A DNA stretch of 64,000 nt from Bacteroidota bacterium (GCA_019638705.1 JAHBTI010000010.1:1-64000); one strand, 5' to 3'. Shown: positions 8,219-16,046, counted from the first letter of the stretch. Program-made: numbers and translations. Notes: generated by a model not told the origin, from the sequence alone.

Positions 8219-8668
8219 ATGAAATTACCAAAATACCCATTGTCATCAGGCGATAAATTGCTCACGTTTGAATTTGTGAGCGAGGGGCGCAAAGGGCTTA
8301 TTCATAAATTCGTGAGTTATCAGCCCACCAATTTAAAAAATGTTTACAATCTTGCTTTTGGCGATAAAGACCACACAACAGGCACTATTGATGATTTGGT
8401 AATTTCAAATAACGGCGATAGTGAAATGGTATTGACAACCGTAGTTGCAACCGTTTATGCCTTTACCGACAAATATCCTCGCGCATGGATATACGCCACT
8501 GGCAGCACCAAAGCGCGAACCCGCTTATACCGCATGGGTATTACAAAATTTCTGTCGGAATTTTCTTCCGATTTTGAAATTTTAGGCGAGCGATATGACG
8601 ATTGGGAAAGCTTTAAGAAAAACGTGGAATATGACGGTTTTTTGGTTAGACGCAAAAAGAAAAAATAA
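8219..8668 (+). CDS. DUF6934 family protein
   Basis: 149 residues with the conserved core of this Bacteroidota family: 'EFVSEGRKGLI', 'YNLAFGDKD...GTIDDLVISNNGD', 'VLTTVVATVYAFTD' and 'IYATGSTKARTRLYRMGI'. Biochemical function is unknown. A TACTTTTG -7-like element ends about 20 nt before the ATG. It is followed after 29 nt by a 58-residue gene and then a terminator, giving a two-gene transcript. This size and pairing recall toxin-antitoxin modules, but no enzymatic motif is visible, so that is inference. The nucleotide stretch 7908-8218 before it holds only the gene remnant and the repeat copy. Confidence 0.75.
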   Translation: MKLPKYPLSSGDKLLTFEFVSEGRKGLIHKFVSYQPTNLKNVYNLAFGDKDHTTGTIDDLVISNNGDSEMVLTTVVATVYAFTDKYPRAWIYATGSTKARTRLYRMGITKFLSEFSSDFEILGERYDDWESFKKNVEYDGFLVRRKKKK

Positions 8669-8697
8669 CTATCTTTGGAAACGCAAATCACTTAACA

Positions 8698-8874
8698 ATG
8701 AAGCTTACAACAAAATTAAAAAAACGAAAAACGCCTATCGTAAAAATAGACACTTCGTTAAACAAATACGATGAGGTGATTTTGTTTCCCGACAAATTAG
8801 AAAAAGCAAATCAAATGCTTAAAAAAGTCGGATTACCTAAACAATGGACATCAGCCGAAAGTCGCAGTCAATAA
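8698..8874 (+). CDS. Small basic partner gene of the DUF6934 gene
   Basis: A 58-residue frame (ATG 8698, TAA 8872-8874) starting 'MKLTTKLKKRKTPIVKIDTS' and ending 'LPKQWTSAESRSQ'. It is Lys-rich and starts 29 nt after the DUF6934 stop, with a rho-independent terminator 7 nt past its own stop, which strongly supports it being a translated last gene. No family recognised. A small basic protein next to a 149-residue one may be its binding partner or antidote. Confidence 0.6.
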   Translation: MKLTTKLKKRKTPIVKIDTSLNKYDEVILFPDKLEKANQMLKKVGLPKQWTSAESRSQ

Positions 8875-8880
8875 TTTAAA

Positions 8881-8910
8881 CCCTCTTAATTGAGGGCTTT
8901 TGTTTTATTT
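8881..8910 (+). terminator. Rho-independent terminator of the DUF6934 operon
   Basis: 'ccctc' and 'gaggg' arms with a 6-nt loop at 8881-8896, followed by a T-rich tract to about 8910. Confidence 0.7.
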
Positions 8911-8921
8911 TTTTGTAATTC

Positions 8922-9107
8922 AGAAACTGTTTAAATTTTATTTCGGAAAAATGTTATGAAGTATCTCGTCATTGCGAAGAACGTCGTCATTGCGAGGAGG
9001 TACGACGAAGCAATCCGTTTCAAACAAAGAGATTGTTTCGTGCCTCGCAATGACGGAAACGAAAAATCCTCATAACAAAAAAATCAGATAAAATTTAAAC
9101 AGTTTCT
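8922..9107. mobile_element. MITE-like element, copy 1 (186 bp, 20-bp perfect terminal inverted repeats)
   Basis: Ends 'agaaactgtttaaatttt..' at 8922-8941 and the exact complement at 9088-9107. No coding capacity. The interior carries two copies of a 'cgtcattgcga' motif and their inverse, so it can fold into a long hairpin. Its right end reaches the first base of the bshC stop codon. A second copy with a different core lies at 24212-24348. No transposase is in the window, so mobilisation would be in trans. A stable stem-loop acting on the bshC mRNA end is an alternative reading. Confidence 0.7.
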
Positions 9108-10702
9108 TAATCTTCCACCAACAAAAACTGCTCTTGCACAAAAGGATTTAATTTTTCTTTCAGCGTTTCAATAAAATGTTTACCGTAGCTTAAATAAAAC
9201 GAAGAAAAATTTTCGTGTCGTTCTTGCGGAACGTTATTTGGAAATAAAGCAGATTTAATTGCTCTGATGTTTGAAATTTCAGTTTCAAATTTTTTCTTGG
9301 AAGCGCGGTTGGCTTTGGCGGCAATGTTTTCCAGCGTTTTTAATTGTTTTTGTAATTGAGCCAAAACGTGTTTGTCAAGCGTTACATCAATGCTGTTTGT
9401 TTTTTCGCGAAGCGCAGCGTAAAGTTCAGAAATTTTCTCTTTTTCTGCATTTACATCAAACAAACTATTTGTTTTCACCTGAAACTCTTTAATCAAATCA
9501 ATTTCGGATTTAAAAAAATCTGTTTCCGAAAATTTCAATTTTGCCATTTTGTTTTTTGTAAACTTGTCCACAAGCATTACAAAATTGCGCGGCATCAGCA
9601 CAGGGAAAAATAGGTTGTGTTCATCAAACATTTTTTTGAATTCTAACCAATAGGCTAATTCGCCCGGTCCGCCAATGTAAGCCATGTTGGGCAAAATGCT
9701 TTGTTGGTACACAGGGCGCAACACCACGTTGGGGCTGATTTTTTCGGGCGTTGTTTCAATGATGTTTTCTAATTCCTGTTTGGAAAAAAAAGTGTCTGTA
9801 CCAAGCAAATTAAATTGTTCGCCAACTTTTTCAATGCGTAAACGTGCATTGTCGTTCAAATAAAAACAATTTATTTCCCGCGGTTTTACCTGCGCGTGAT
9901 AATTTAATTTTTCCAATTCTTTAATGGAAGAATTTACAAGCGCGAAAGGCGAATTTTCAAAAATGTCTTTTTTTAAAATGTGTTTAAACTGCGTTTTAAA
10001 ATTTTTGTCGTTGCCGTCAATCGTAACCAAACCGTAATTTCCAAACAATTCGTTCACCATAAAACGTGTGGCATCAGCTAAATTTTGATGTTGCAAATAC
10101 GCAGTTTTAAACAATGAAATTAAATAACCGGAATTTTCAGACTTGCCTAAAGCCTTTTCCAAAGCGGGAAGCAGCACTTCTAATTCTTTGGTTTTAAAAT
10201 TCCCCACTGCGCCGCCTTGCTCACTTTTCCATTCTAATTTTTTTCCGAACACATTGAAATGATTGATTTCTTCAAAATCGTGGTCTTCGCTTGCCGCCCA
10301 ATACACAGGCACAAAATCATACGCGGGAAATTCTTTTTTCAGTGCTTCTGCCAAATTGATTGTGGAAATAATTTTGTAAATGAAGTATAAAGGTCCTGTA
10401 AACAAACAGAGTTGATGACCTGTTGTTACGGTAAATGTGTTTTCTTTTTTGAGCAGTTCAATGTTTTGCAAAGAATTTTCAGAAGTATTTTTTACTGCTT
10501 CACTTTGTTTCAATAAAATGTCTGAAAGTGCTTGTCTGTTGAAATTCGCGTATGGCTTGCTGTTCAGCAGTTCATTAAAACCATTTTTATCGGGAAAGAA
10601 AGCGTAAAACGATTTGAGTGTTTCGTTTTTGTTCATGTACTCGCCCACAAGCGAATTGAGTACGCCCGAAGTTTTATAAGGAATGGTTTTAACGGTAAAC
10701 AT
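9107..10702 (-). CDS. bshC: Bacillithiol biosynthesis cysteine-adding enzyme BshC
   Basis: 531 residues, normal for BshC. It carries the family hallmark 'TTGHQLCLFTGPLYFIYKI' near residue 100 and 'VPVYWAASEDHDFEEI' shortly after, in a Rossmann-like nucleotidyltransferase-type core with a C-terminal coiled coil (about residues 390-480). The family adds cysteine to glucosaminyl-malate, the last step of bacillithiol synthesis; bshA and bshB are not in the window. Its ATG overlaps the upp stop by one base (TAATG), which suggests translational coupling. The stop codon touches a MITE-like element. Confidence 0.93.
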   Translation of the reverse strand: MFTVKTIPYKTSGVLNSLVGEYMNKNETLKSFYAFFPDKNGFNELLNSKPYANFNRQALSDILLKQSEAVKNTSENSLQNIELLKKENTFTVTTGHQLCLFTGPLYFIYKIISTINLAEALKKEFPAYDFVPVYWAASEDHDFEEINHFNVFGKKLEWKSEQGGAVGNFKTKELEVLLPALEKALGKSENSGYLISLFKTAYLQHQNLADATRFMVNELFGNYGLVTIDGNDKNFKTQFKHILKKDIFENSPFALVNSSIKELEKLNYHAQVKPREINCFYLNDNARLRIEKVGEQFNLLGTDTFFSKQELENIIETTPEKISPNVVLRPVYQQSILPNMAYIGGPGELAYWLEFKKMFDEHNLFFPVLMPRNFVMLVDKFTKNKMAKLKFSETDFFKSEIDLIKEFQVKTNSLFDVNAEKEKISELYAALREKTNSIDVTLDKHVLAQLQKQLKTLENIAAKANRASKKKFETEISNIRAIKSALFPNNVPQERHENFSSFYLSYGKHFIETLKEKLNPFVQEQFLLVED

Positions 10703-11355
10703 TACATTTTTTCTCCGAAAGCTAAATCGCCTGCATCGCCCAAACCCGGTACAATGTAAGAATGTGCAGTTAATTCTTCATCAATTGCGCCGCACCACAA
10801 GGTATAATTGAAATTAGGGAAATGCGCTTTTAAATAGTTAATGCCCTGTGTGCTTGCAATGACTGAAACGATGTGCGTATGTTTTGGCGTTCCTTTTTGT
10901 AACAAGGCTTTGTACGTTAAAACCATTGACGAACCCGAAGCCAGCATGGGGTCGCAGAGGATAAGTGTTTTGTCGGTCAGGTCGGGACAAGTAACGTATT
11001 CCATGGCAATTTCAAAACTGTTGTCTTTATGGTTTTTACGATACGCGCCCACAAAAGCGTTTTGTGCTTTGTCAAACACATTTAAAATTCCCGAATGAAA
11101 CGGCAGCCCTGCCCGCAGCACCGTTGCCACCACAGGCTGACTGATTAATTGTTTGGTTTCCGAAATACCAAGCGGAGTGTTGGTTTGCACGGTTTCGTAT
11201 TCCAATGTTTTACTTATTTCATAGGCAAAAATTTCACCTGTGCGTTCTAAATTTTTTCTGAAACGCATGGTGTCTTTTTGAATTTCAATATCGCGCATTT
11301 CAGCCACATATTGATTTAAAATGGATTGCTGTTGAGAAAAATTATGTATTGTCAT
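10702..11355 (-). CDS. upp: Uracil phosphoribosyltransferase
   Basis: 217 residues from the ATG at 11353-11355; a longer frame to 11400 is unlikely because family members start near 'MTIHNFSQQQSIL'. Converts uracil plus PRPP to UMP in pyrimidine salvage. The PRPP-binding loop appears as 'LILCDPMLASGSS' and the uracil-binding C-terminal region as 'LWCGAIDEELTAHSYIVPGLGDAGDLAFG'. It sits before bshC with a stop-start overlap, so the two are cotranscribed although they serve different pathways. Confidence 0.95.
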   Translation of the reverse strand: MTIHNFSQQQSILNQYVAEMRDIEIQKDTMRFRKNLERTGEIFAYEISKTLEYETVQTNTPLGISETKQLISQPVVATVLRAGLPFHSGILNVFDKAQNAFVGAYRKNHKDNSFEIAMEYVTCPDLTDKTLILCDPMLASGSSMVLTYKALLQKGTPKHTHIVSVIASTQGINYLKAHFPNFNYTLWCGAIDEELTAHSYIVPGLGDAGDLAFGEKM

Positions 11356-11406
11356 GTTGTTTGTGTTTTGCTTGCTGCTAATGTACGAATGATTGTACAA
11401 TGATTA

Positions 11407-11709
11407 TTAACTTTCCAATTTACGTTTAATACGCTTTGCGGCAACAAAATAAAGAAGTGTTAATTGATGAGGCTCTAAACGAAAGAAAACAACGTGTTGC
11501 TGATAAATGAAATACTGAATTTTTTTGCTTGTGCGGTAGTTTACCTTTTTACCAAGATAACTTTCCAACTCGCTGATTTCAATAATCAACTCGGTAATGT
11601 GGCGAAGCTTTTGAATGTAATGGCGTAAATCCTCTTCATTCTCAAGTTTGTATTCTTGCCAGTTTTCAAGCTGTTTTACGAAACTTTTTGTTCTTATTAT
11701 TTTTTTCAT
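11407..11709 (-). CDS. RelE/ParE-like toxin candidate
   Basis: 100 residues starting 'MKKIIRTKSFVKQLENW'. The size, the basic character and the C-terminal beta strands ('YFIYQQHVVFFRL', 'QLTLLYFVAAKRIKRK') fit the RelE/ParE fold. Such toxins cut ribosome-bound mRNA or inhibit gyrase. The gene overlaps by 44 nt a small upstream frame (11666-11812) whose product would suit an antitoxin, the usual antitoxin-first order. It lies just upstream of upp on the same strand (51 nt). Assignment rests on fold-like pattern and gene layout, not a sure family match. Confidence 0.6.
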   Translation of the reverse strand: MKKIIRTKSFVKQLENWQEYKLENEEDLRHYIQKLRHITELIIEISELESYLGKKVNYRTSKKIQYFIYQQHVVFFRLEPHQLTLLYFVAAKRIKRKLES

Positions 11710-11812
11710 AAAAATCAGTTTCTATTTTTTTAATAGATTGTTCCATGTCAGCAACAAAATTTTGTTGGTGTACGTTTCTGATTTTAATTTTTTTGGTATG
11801 AGCCGTTTTCAT
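11666..11812 (-). CDS. Small antitoxin candidate overlapping the toxin gene
   Basis: A 48-residue frame (ATG 11810-11812, TGA 11666-11668): 'MKTAHTKKIKIRNVHQQNF', then 'VADMEQSIKKIETDFYEK'. It is charged and helical and runs 44 nt into the downstream RelE/ParE-like gene in another frame, typical of tightly coupled toxin-antitoxin pairs. No DNA-binding domain is evident at this length. The alternative is that it is a chance frame and the toxin gene is alone. Confidence 0.5.
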   Translation of the reverse strand: MKTAHTKKIKIRNVHQQNFVADMEQSIKKIETDFYEKNNKNKKFRKTA

Positions 11813-11843
11813 CTAAAGCAAATGTACGAAATTTATTCATCAA

Positions 11844-13049
11844 TTAACAGCGTTCAATTACCGCCGCGTAGCCTTGCCCAACGCCAATGCACAAAGTAAC
11901 CAATGCGTATTTTTTATGTTGTTCGTGCAGTTCTATGGCTGCTGAATTTAAAATACGCGCACCGCTCATGCCCAAGGGGTGTCCCAAGGCAATAGCACCG
12001 CCGTTCGGGTTTATACGCGGGTCGTTGTCGGCTAATTTCCATGAACGCACACAGCCCAATGATTGCGCTGCAAAAGCCTCGTTCAGTTCAATAATGTCAA
12101 TGTCATTCCAAGTTAAGCCTGCTTTTTTTATGGCGTTGTTTGAGGCTTCCACAGGTCCTAAGCCCATAATGCGCGGCTCAATGCCAACAACCGAAGAACT
12201 TACAATTCTTGCCAACGGTTTTAAATTATTTTTCTTTAGTCCCTCTTCGCTTGCCAATAACAAGGCTGCCGCGCCGTCATTTAAGCCGCTTGCGTTGCCT
12301 GCGGTTACAGTTCCGTTTTGGCGGAAAGAGGCTTTCAGTTTTTGCAAACCTTCCAAGTTCGTGTTTGGTTTTGCAAATTCATCTTTTTTAAAAATAATGG
12401 CATCGCCTTTTTTTTGCGGAATTTCAACGGCAATAATTTCTTTTTCAAAACGCCCGTTTGCTGTTGCTTTGGCAGCTTTCTGCTGACTCCACAAGGCAAA
12501 TGTATCCTGGTCTTCGCGATTTATTTTCAACAATTCGGCAACGTTTTCTGCCGTTTCGCCCATAGCATCAACGCCGTAAAACTCTTTCATTTTCGGGTTA
12601 ATAAAACGCCAGCCAAAACTGCTGTCATACATCTGTTGGTCGCGCCCATACGCCGAACTTGCTTTGCCGATTACCCAAGGTCCGCGGGTCATGTTTTCCA
12701 CACCGCCCGAAATCATCAAATCTGCATCACCCGTTTGAATGTAACGCGCCGCATCAATACTCGCACTCAAGCCCGAAGCGCATAAACGGTTTACGGTTTG
12801 CCCTGCCACCGACATTGGTAAACCTGCCATAAGCGAAGCCATACGCGCTACGTTGCGGTTATCTTCGCCCGCCTGATTGGCGCAGCCGAGAATAACATCG
12901 CCCACTTGTTTCCAATCCACCTCAGGATTTTTTTTCATCAGTTCTTTCAGTACAAGTGTGGCTAAATCGTCTGCTCTCACGGCTGCCAAAGTTCCGCCGA
13001 AATTGCCGATTCCGGTGCGCACGCCATTTACAATGTATGCTTGTTTCAT
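11844..13049 (-). CDS. pcaF: 3-oxoadipyl-CoA thiolase type acetyl-CoA acyltransferase
   Basis: 401 residues, a type II thiolase. The nucleophile Cys90 lies in 'NRLCASGL', the base His in 'IALGHPLGMSGARI', and the second Cys in 'LCIGVGQGYA'. Details such as 'CANQAGEDNRNVARMASLMAGLP', 'GWRFINPKM' and 'MGETAENVAELLKI' match the PcaF/PaaJ subgroup, which splits 3-oxoadipyl-CoA into succinyl-CoA and acetyl-CoA. No other aromatic degradation gene is nearby, so a general beta-oxidation role is possible. It stands alone between a toxin-like pair and tlpA. Confidence 0.88.
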   Translation of the reverse strand: MKQAYIVNGVRTGIGNFGGTLAAVRADDLATLVLKELMKKNPEVDWKQVGDVILGCANQAGEDNRNVARMASLMAGLPMSVAGQTVNRLCASGLSASIDAARYIQTGDADLMISGGVENMTRGPWVIGKASSAYGRDQQMYDSSFGWRFINPKMKEFYGVDAMGETAENVAELLKINREDQDTFALWSQQKAAKATANGRFEKEIIAVEIPQKKGDAIIFKKDEFAKPNTNLEGLQKLKASFRQNGTVTAGNASGLNDGAAALLLASEEGLKKNNLKPLARIVSSSVVGIEPRIMGLGPVEASNNAIKKAGLTWNDIDIIELNEAFAAQSLGCVRSWKLADNDPRINPNGGAIALGHPLGMSGARILNSAAIELHEQHKKYALVTLCIGVGQGYAAVIERC

Positions 13050-13088
13050 ATCTAATGTTTATTGTTTTTTAGTTGCGGTAAAGAATGT

Positions 13089-13604
13089 TTATTCCTCCAC
13101 CGCCATTTTTTTCAAAGCATTTATCAAATCTTCGCCGCGAAGATTTTTGTTGATGATAATGCCTTTGTCGTTGATTAAAAAATTGGTGGGAATGTTGCTT
13201 ACCTGATATTGCGCTGCTGCTGTACTGTTCCAGCCGCCAAAGTCGCTCACATGAGAAGCCCAGATTAAACCGTCGTGCGCAATGGCTGATTTCCACGTTT
13301 CAAGTTTTACATCTAAGGAAACGCCGTAAACCGCAAAGCCTTTTCCCTGTTTAAATTTTTTGTCTTTAAATAAATTATACGCGCGTACTATTTCAGGATT
13401 TTCGCGGCGACACGGTGCGCACCAGCTTGCCCAAAAATCAATCAGCACTATTTTTCCGCGCAACGAAGATAATTTCACCACTTCACCGTCGGGATTTTTT
13501 AATTCTATTTCGGGTGCGGTATTGCCCAAATTTAAACCCACAGGCGCATCGGTTTGAAACGAAGAAAACACGAGCGCAATTAATATGAATGTAAAATATT
13601 TCAT
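13089..13604 (-). CDS. TlpA-like thioredoxin-fold protein, exported
   Basis: 171 residues: signal peptide (residues 1-18, 'ILIALVFSSFQTDA'), then a TlpA/ResA thioredoxin domain with the redox pair in 'DFWASWCAPCRREN' and the cis-Pro loop 'VSNIPTNFLIN'. Family members reduce or isomerise disulfides, or help cytochrome c assembly, in the periplasm. Its ATG overlaps the murA stop by 4 nt (ATGA), so it is translated from the murA message. The pairing with murA may be only operonic convenience. Confidence 0.88.
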   Translation of the reverse strand: MKYFTFILIALVFSSFQTDAPVGLNLGNTAPEIELKNPDGEVVKLSSLRGKIVLIDFWASWCAPCRRENPEIVRAYNLFKDKKFKQGKGFAVYGVSLDVKLETWKSAIAHDGLIWASHVSDFGGWNSTAAAQYQVSNIPTNFLINDKGIIINKNLRGEDLINALKKMAVEE

Positions 13605-14914
13605 TGTTCTGCTTTGCGAATAATTTCCGCGCCAATGGCGTTGAGGCGCGTATCAATGTTTTGATAGCCTCGGTCAATTTGATTGATGTTAAAAATGGTG
13701 CTTTTGCCTTTCGCGCTCATGGCAGCAATCAGCAACGCCACGCCCGCTCTGATGTCGGGACTTGTCATTTCAATGCCGCGCAGTTGCACTTTTCTGTTTA
13801 AGCCCATAACCACGGCACGGTGCGGGTCTGACAAAATAATTTGCGCGCCCATGTCAATCAGTTTGTCCACAAAAAACAAACGGCTCTCAAACATTTTTTG
13901 GTGAATGAGCACGTTGCCTCGCGCCTGAATAGCAGTAACTAAAGCAATGCTGATGAGGTCGGGTGTAAAGCCGGGCCAAATAGCATCACTCACGGTGAGA
14001 ATAGAACCGTCAATAAAGGTATCAATTTCGTAATGCTCTTGTGCAGGAATGTAAAGGTCATCGTTGCGGCGTTCCATTTTTACGCCCAGTCTTCCAAAAA
14101 TTGTCGGGATAATTCCCAAGTTTTCGTAGCTGACATTTTTAATGGTGATTTCCGATTGCGTAACGGCTGCCAAGCCAATGAATGAACCAATTTCAATCAT
14201 ATCGGGTAACAAACGGTGTGTTGTGCCTTTCAGTTCTTTCACGCCTTCAATGGTCAATAAATTTGAACCGACACCCGAAATTTTTGCACCCATGCTGTTG
14301 AGCATTTTGCAAAGTTGCTGCAAGTAGGGTTCGCAAGCCGCGTTGTAAATGGTGGTGATGCCTTCGGCTAAAACCGCTGCCATGACGATGTTTGCCGTGC
14401 CTGTAACAGAAGCCTCGTCCAGCAACATATATGTGCCTTTGAGGTTTTTGCCTTCTACTTCAAACAGTTCTTCATCGTGCTTGTAATTAAATTTTGCGCC
14501 GAGTGCTTCAAAGCCCATAAAGTGCGTGTCCACACGGCGGCGACCGATTTTATCACCGCCCGGTTTTGGCATATAGGCTTTGCCGAAGCGTGTGAGCATT
14601 GGTCCTACAATCATCATGCTGCCGCGCAAACCGCCGCCTTTCTTTTTAAATTCGGGCGAAACCAAGTAATCTACATTGACGTTATCGGCTTGAAAGGTGT
14701 ATTCTTCGTGCGCGGTTTTTTCAATCTTCACGCCCAAATCGTGCAGCAATTCTATGAGTTTGTTTATATCAACAATGTTTGGAACGTTGCCGATAGTTAC
14801 TTTTTCTTTGGTGAGCAGCACGGCGCAGATTACCTGCAATGCCTCGTTTTTTGCGCCCTGCGGAATAATGTCGCCTTTTAATTGTTTACCGCCTGTTACC
14901 TCAAAAATTGCCAT
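13601..14914 (-). CDS. murA: UDP-N-acetylglucosamine 1-carboxyvinyltransferase with Asp in place of the active-site Cys
   Basis: 437 residues. Transfers enolpyruvate from PEP to UDP-GlcNAc, the first committed step of peptidoglycan synthesis. Lys22-Asn23 ('QGAKNEAL') and the C-terminal domain ('SPDIRAGVALLIAAM') are intact. In the mobile catalytic loop the usual 'GGCAIG' is 'GGDKIG': Asp121 stands where E. coli has Cys115. Cys is the target of fosfomycin, and Asp enzymes (known from mycobacteria and chlamydiae) are active but resistant. Followed by tlpA with a 4-nt overlap. Confidence 0.97.
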   Translation of the reverse strand: MAIFEVTGGKQLKGDIIPQGAKNEALQVICAVLLTKEKVTIGNVPNIVDINKLIELLHDLGVKIEKTAHEEYTFQADNVNVDYLVSPEFKKKGGGLRGSMMIVGPMLTRFGKAYMPKPGGDKIGRRRVDTHFMGFEALGAKFNYKHDEELFEVEGKNLKGTYMLLDEASVTGTANIVMAAVLAEGITTIYNAACEPYLQQLCKMLNSMGAKISGVGSNLLTIEGVKELKGTTHRLLPDMIEIGSFIGLAAVTQSEITIKNVSYENLGIIPTIFGRLGVKMERRNDDLYIPAQEHYEIDTFIDGSILTVSDAIWPGFTPDLISIALVTAIQARGNVLIHQKMFESRLFFVDKLIDMGAQIILSDPHRAVVMGLNRKVQLRGIEMTSPDIRAGVALLIAAMSAKGKSTIFNINQIDRGYQNIDTRLNAIGAEIIRKAEQ

Positions 14915-14933
14915 ATTATGAAAAGAGAGAAAA

Positions 14934-15575
14934 TTAGTTTTTGCGATTTTTATTTTTGTGTTTGTTTTTGTGCTTGTTGTTTTTGTGGAAGAATTTTTTC
15001 TTGTTGTTATTGTTGTTGTTTTCGCCGCGCAACTCTTGGTGTGAGCTGAGTGTGGTGGTTTCGTCCAACTTCAATTCGCCGTTTGAAAGCTCGGAAAGGT
15101 TTTTCAAAACCACATCGTCGGTAATGTTATCCTTGTTCCAGTTGTAATACGATTTTTTTAAGTGATTGGCTATTTGCCTTGTCAGCTCAGCTTTTTCGGC
15201 ACCTTCGGGATATTCTTTCGCTTTCCTGATAATGTCTTCAATCGTTTTTCCGTAATGTTTGTAACGAATGCGCCCTTTGGGGTAATTCAACCGTTGCGGC
15301 TTTTCGTTAAACGATTCCTTTTCAGGCAAGGGATAAGGACTGTCCACATCTAATTTAAACTGAGAAATGATGAACAGGTGGTCCCATAATTTGTGTGTGT
15401 AATCCGACTGGTCGCGCAGGGTGGGATTAAGCTGCCCCATCACCTGAATAATGGCTTTGGCGCAGAGGTTGCGCTCATCGCGGTTTTCAATGGTGCAGCA
15501 ATGTTCTATCATGCTTTGAATGTTCCGTCCGTATTCGGGAATTATCAACCGTTCTAACTGTGTATTATATTCCAT
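14934..15575 (-). CDS. DUF4290 domain protein with basic Asn/Lys/His tail
   Basis: 213 residues from the ATG at 15573-15575; the frame extends to 15608 but the conserved start is 'MEYNTQLERLIIPEYGRNIQ'. The DUF4290 core ('CAKAIIQVMGQLNP', 'HKLWDHLFIISQF', 'GRIRYKHYGKTIE') fills residues 1-175. The last 35 residues are almost only Asn, Lys and His, a disordered tail that could bind nucleic acid. Function unknown. It lies 19 nt before murA on the same strand, so it likely heads a DUF4290-murA-tlpA operon. It is divergent from the RNA-repair unit. Confidence 0.85.
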   Translation of the reverse strand: MEYNTQLERLIIPEYGRNIQSMIEHCCTIENRDERNLCAKAIIQVMGQLNPTLRDQSDYTHKLWDHLFIISQFKLDVDSPYPLPEKESFNEKPQRLNYPKGRIRYKHYGKTIEDIIRKAKEYPEGAEKAELTRQIANHLKKSYYNWNKDNITDDVVLKNLSELSNGELKLDETTTLSSHQELRGENNNNNNKKKFFHKNNKHKNKHKNKNRKN

Positions 15576-15737
15576 TTTTGTAAAGTGCGAATGTAGTGAA
15601 TATTTCATACATTATTTACTGCTTTTGTATGAAAAGCCAATATTTTTATCCGCCAAAAGCATTGATTTTACTGATAGTTGAGCGCGCTACCAATAATCCA
15701 AACAGCACTTTTAAGAAAATAATTTTCAAAATTTTTC

Positions 15738-15767
15738 TTGATAATTCATTTTTTCAATTTACATTTG
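15738..15767 (+). promoter_or_regulatory. Promoter candidate driving the tRNA/RNA-repair unit
   Basis: TTG at 15738-15740, a 19-nt spacer, and TACATTTG at 15760-15767, a close fit to the Bacteroidota consensus. No comparable element lies between the downstream hairpin and tRNA-His, so tRNAs and repair genes would depend on readthrough from here. The stretch 15576-15737 between the divergent units is AT-rich and shows nothing else I can support. Confidence 0.6.
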
Positions 15768-15791
15768 CGAACGAAATTTTTAAAAATCAGA

Positions 15792-15884
15792 ATGAAAAAC
15801 AATTTCACATATTCTTTAAAACCAAATCAGGACGGGCGTTTTCGCCACTTTGACTTTATTGGGGTATGTAAAATTATTTTTTAA
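15792..15884 (+). CDS. Leader peptide candidate ahead of the RNA-repair operon
   Basis: A 30-residue frame starting 'MKNNFTYSLKPNQDGRF' and ending 'FIGVCKIIF', 25 nt after the -7 element. Its Ile-Gly-Val codons hold the sequence 'attggggt' that can pair with the 5' arm of the terminator at 15918. This is the arrangement of a translated attenuator. It may equally be untranslated leader. A longer overlapping frame (15596-15853) begins before the promoter and is less likely. Confidence 0.35.
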   Translation: MKNNFTYSLKPNQDGRFRHFDFIGVCKIIF

Positions 15885-15942
15885 TAAAATAGACAAAAAG
15901 AAAATAATTTTTTGAAGACCCCGATAGATGTCGGGGTTTTTT
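15858..15942 (+). terminator. Terminator with possible antiterminator pairing (attenuator candidate)
   Basis: A 7-bp stem 'accccga'/'tcggggt' (15918-15937) with a 6-nt loop and a run of six T forms a good rho-independent terminator 20 nt before tRNA-His. An upstream 'attggggt' (15858-15865) is complementary over 8 nt (one G-U) to 15918-15925 and would block the terminator. A second AT-rich stem between them pairs 'aaaattatttt' with 'aaaataatttt'. No gene ends just upstream on this strand apart from the leader frame, so the terminator must serve the leader transcript. Confidence 0.55.
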
Positions 15943-15961
15943 ATTGACCAAAAATTAAAAT

Positions 15962-16034
15962 GTTGTGGTTAGTGTAAAGGTAAACACGGCGGTTTGTGGC
16001 ATCGCAAATGAGAGTTCGAGTCTCTCACTTCAAC
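15962..16034 (+). tRNA. tRNA-His (anticodon GTG)
   Basis: A full cloverleaf folds: G at -1 (15962) opposite C73, acceptor arm with one T4-T69 mismatch and one G-T pair, D stem GTGT/ACAC with GG in the loop, anticodon stem GCGGT/ATCGC with loop TTGTGGC, T stem GAGAG/CTCTC with loop TTCGAGT. G-1:C73 and GTG are both His identity marks. T8-A14 and A15-T48 contacts are kept. CCA is not encoded. It lies 12 nt before tRNA-Arg and upstream of the RNA-repair genes. Read by hand, not with a covariance model. Confidence 0.85.
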
Positions 16035-16046
16035 CAAAGAAAATTT

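Noticed and set aside
8940-9090. CRISPR-like repeat: repeated 'cgtcattgcga' units
   Set aside because: Only two direct copies without regular spacers, inside an element with inverted ends; no cas genes in the window.
11887-12486. A 199-codon frame antisense to the thiolase
   Set aside because: Shadow of a well-conserved gene, no family signature.
15596-15853. An 85-codon plus-strand frame in the gap before the tRNAs
   Set aside because: Phe/Lys/Ile low-complexity product, begins before the only good promoter; a shorter frame at 15792 fits the promoter better.
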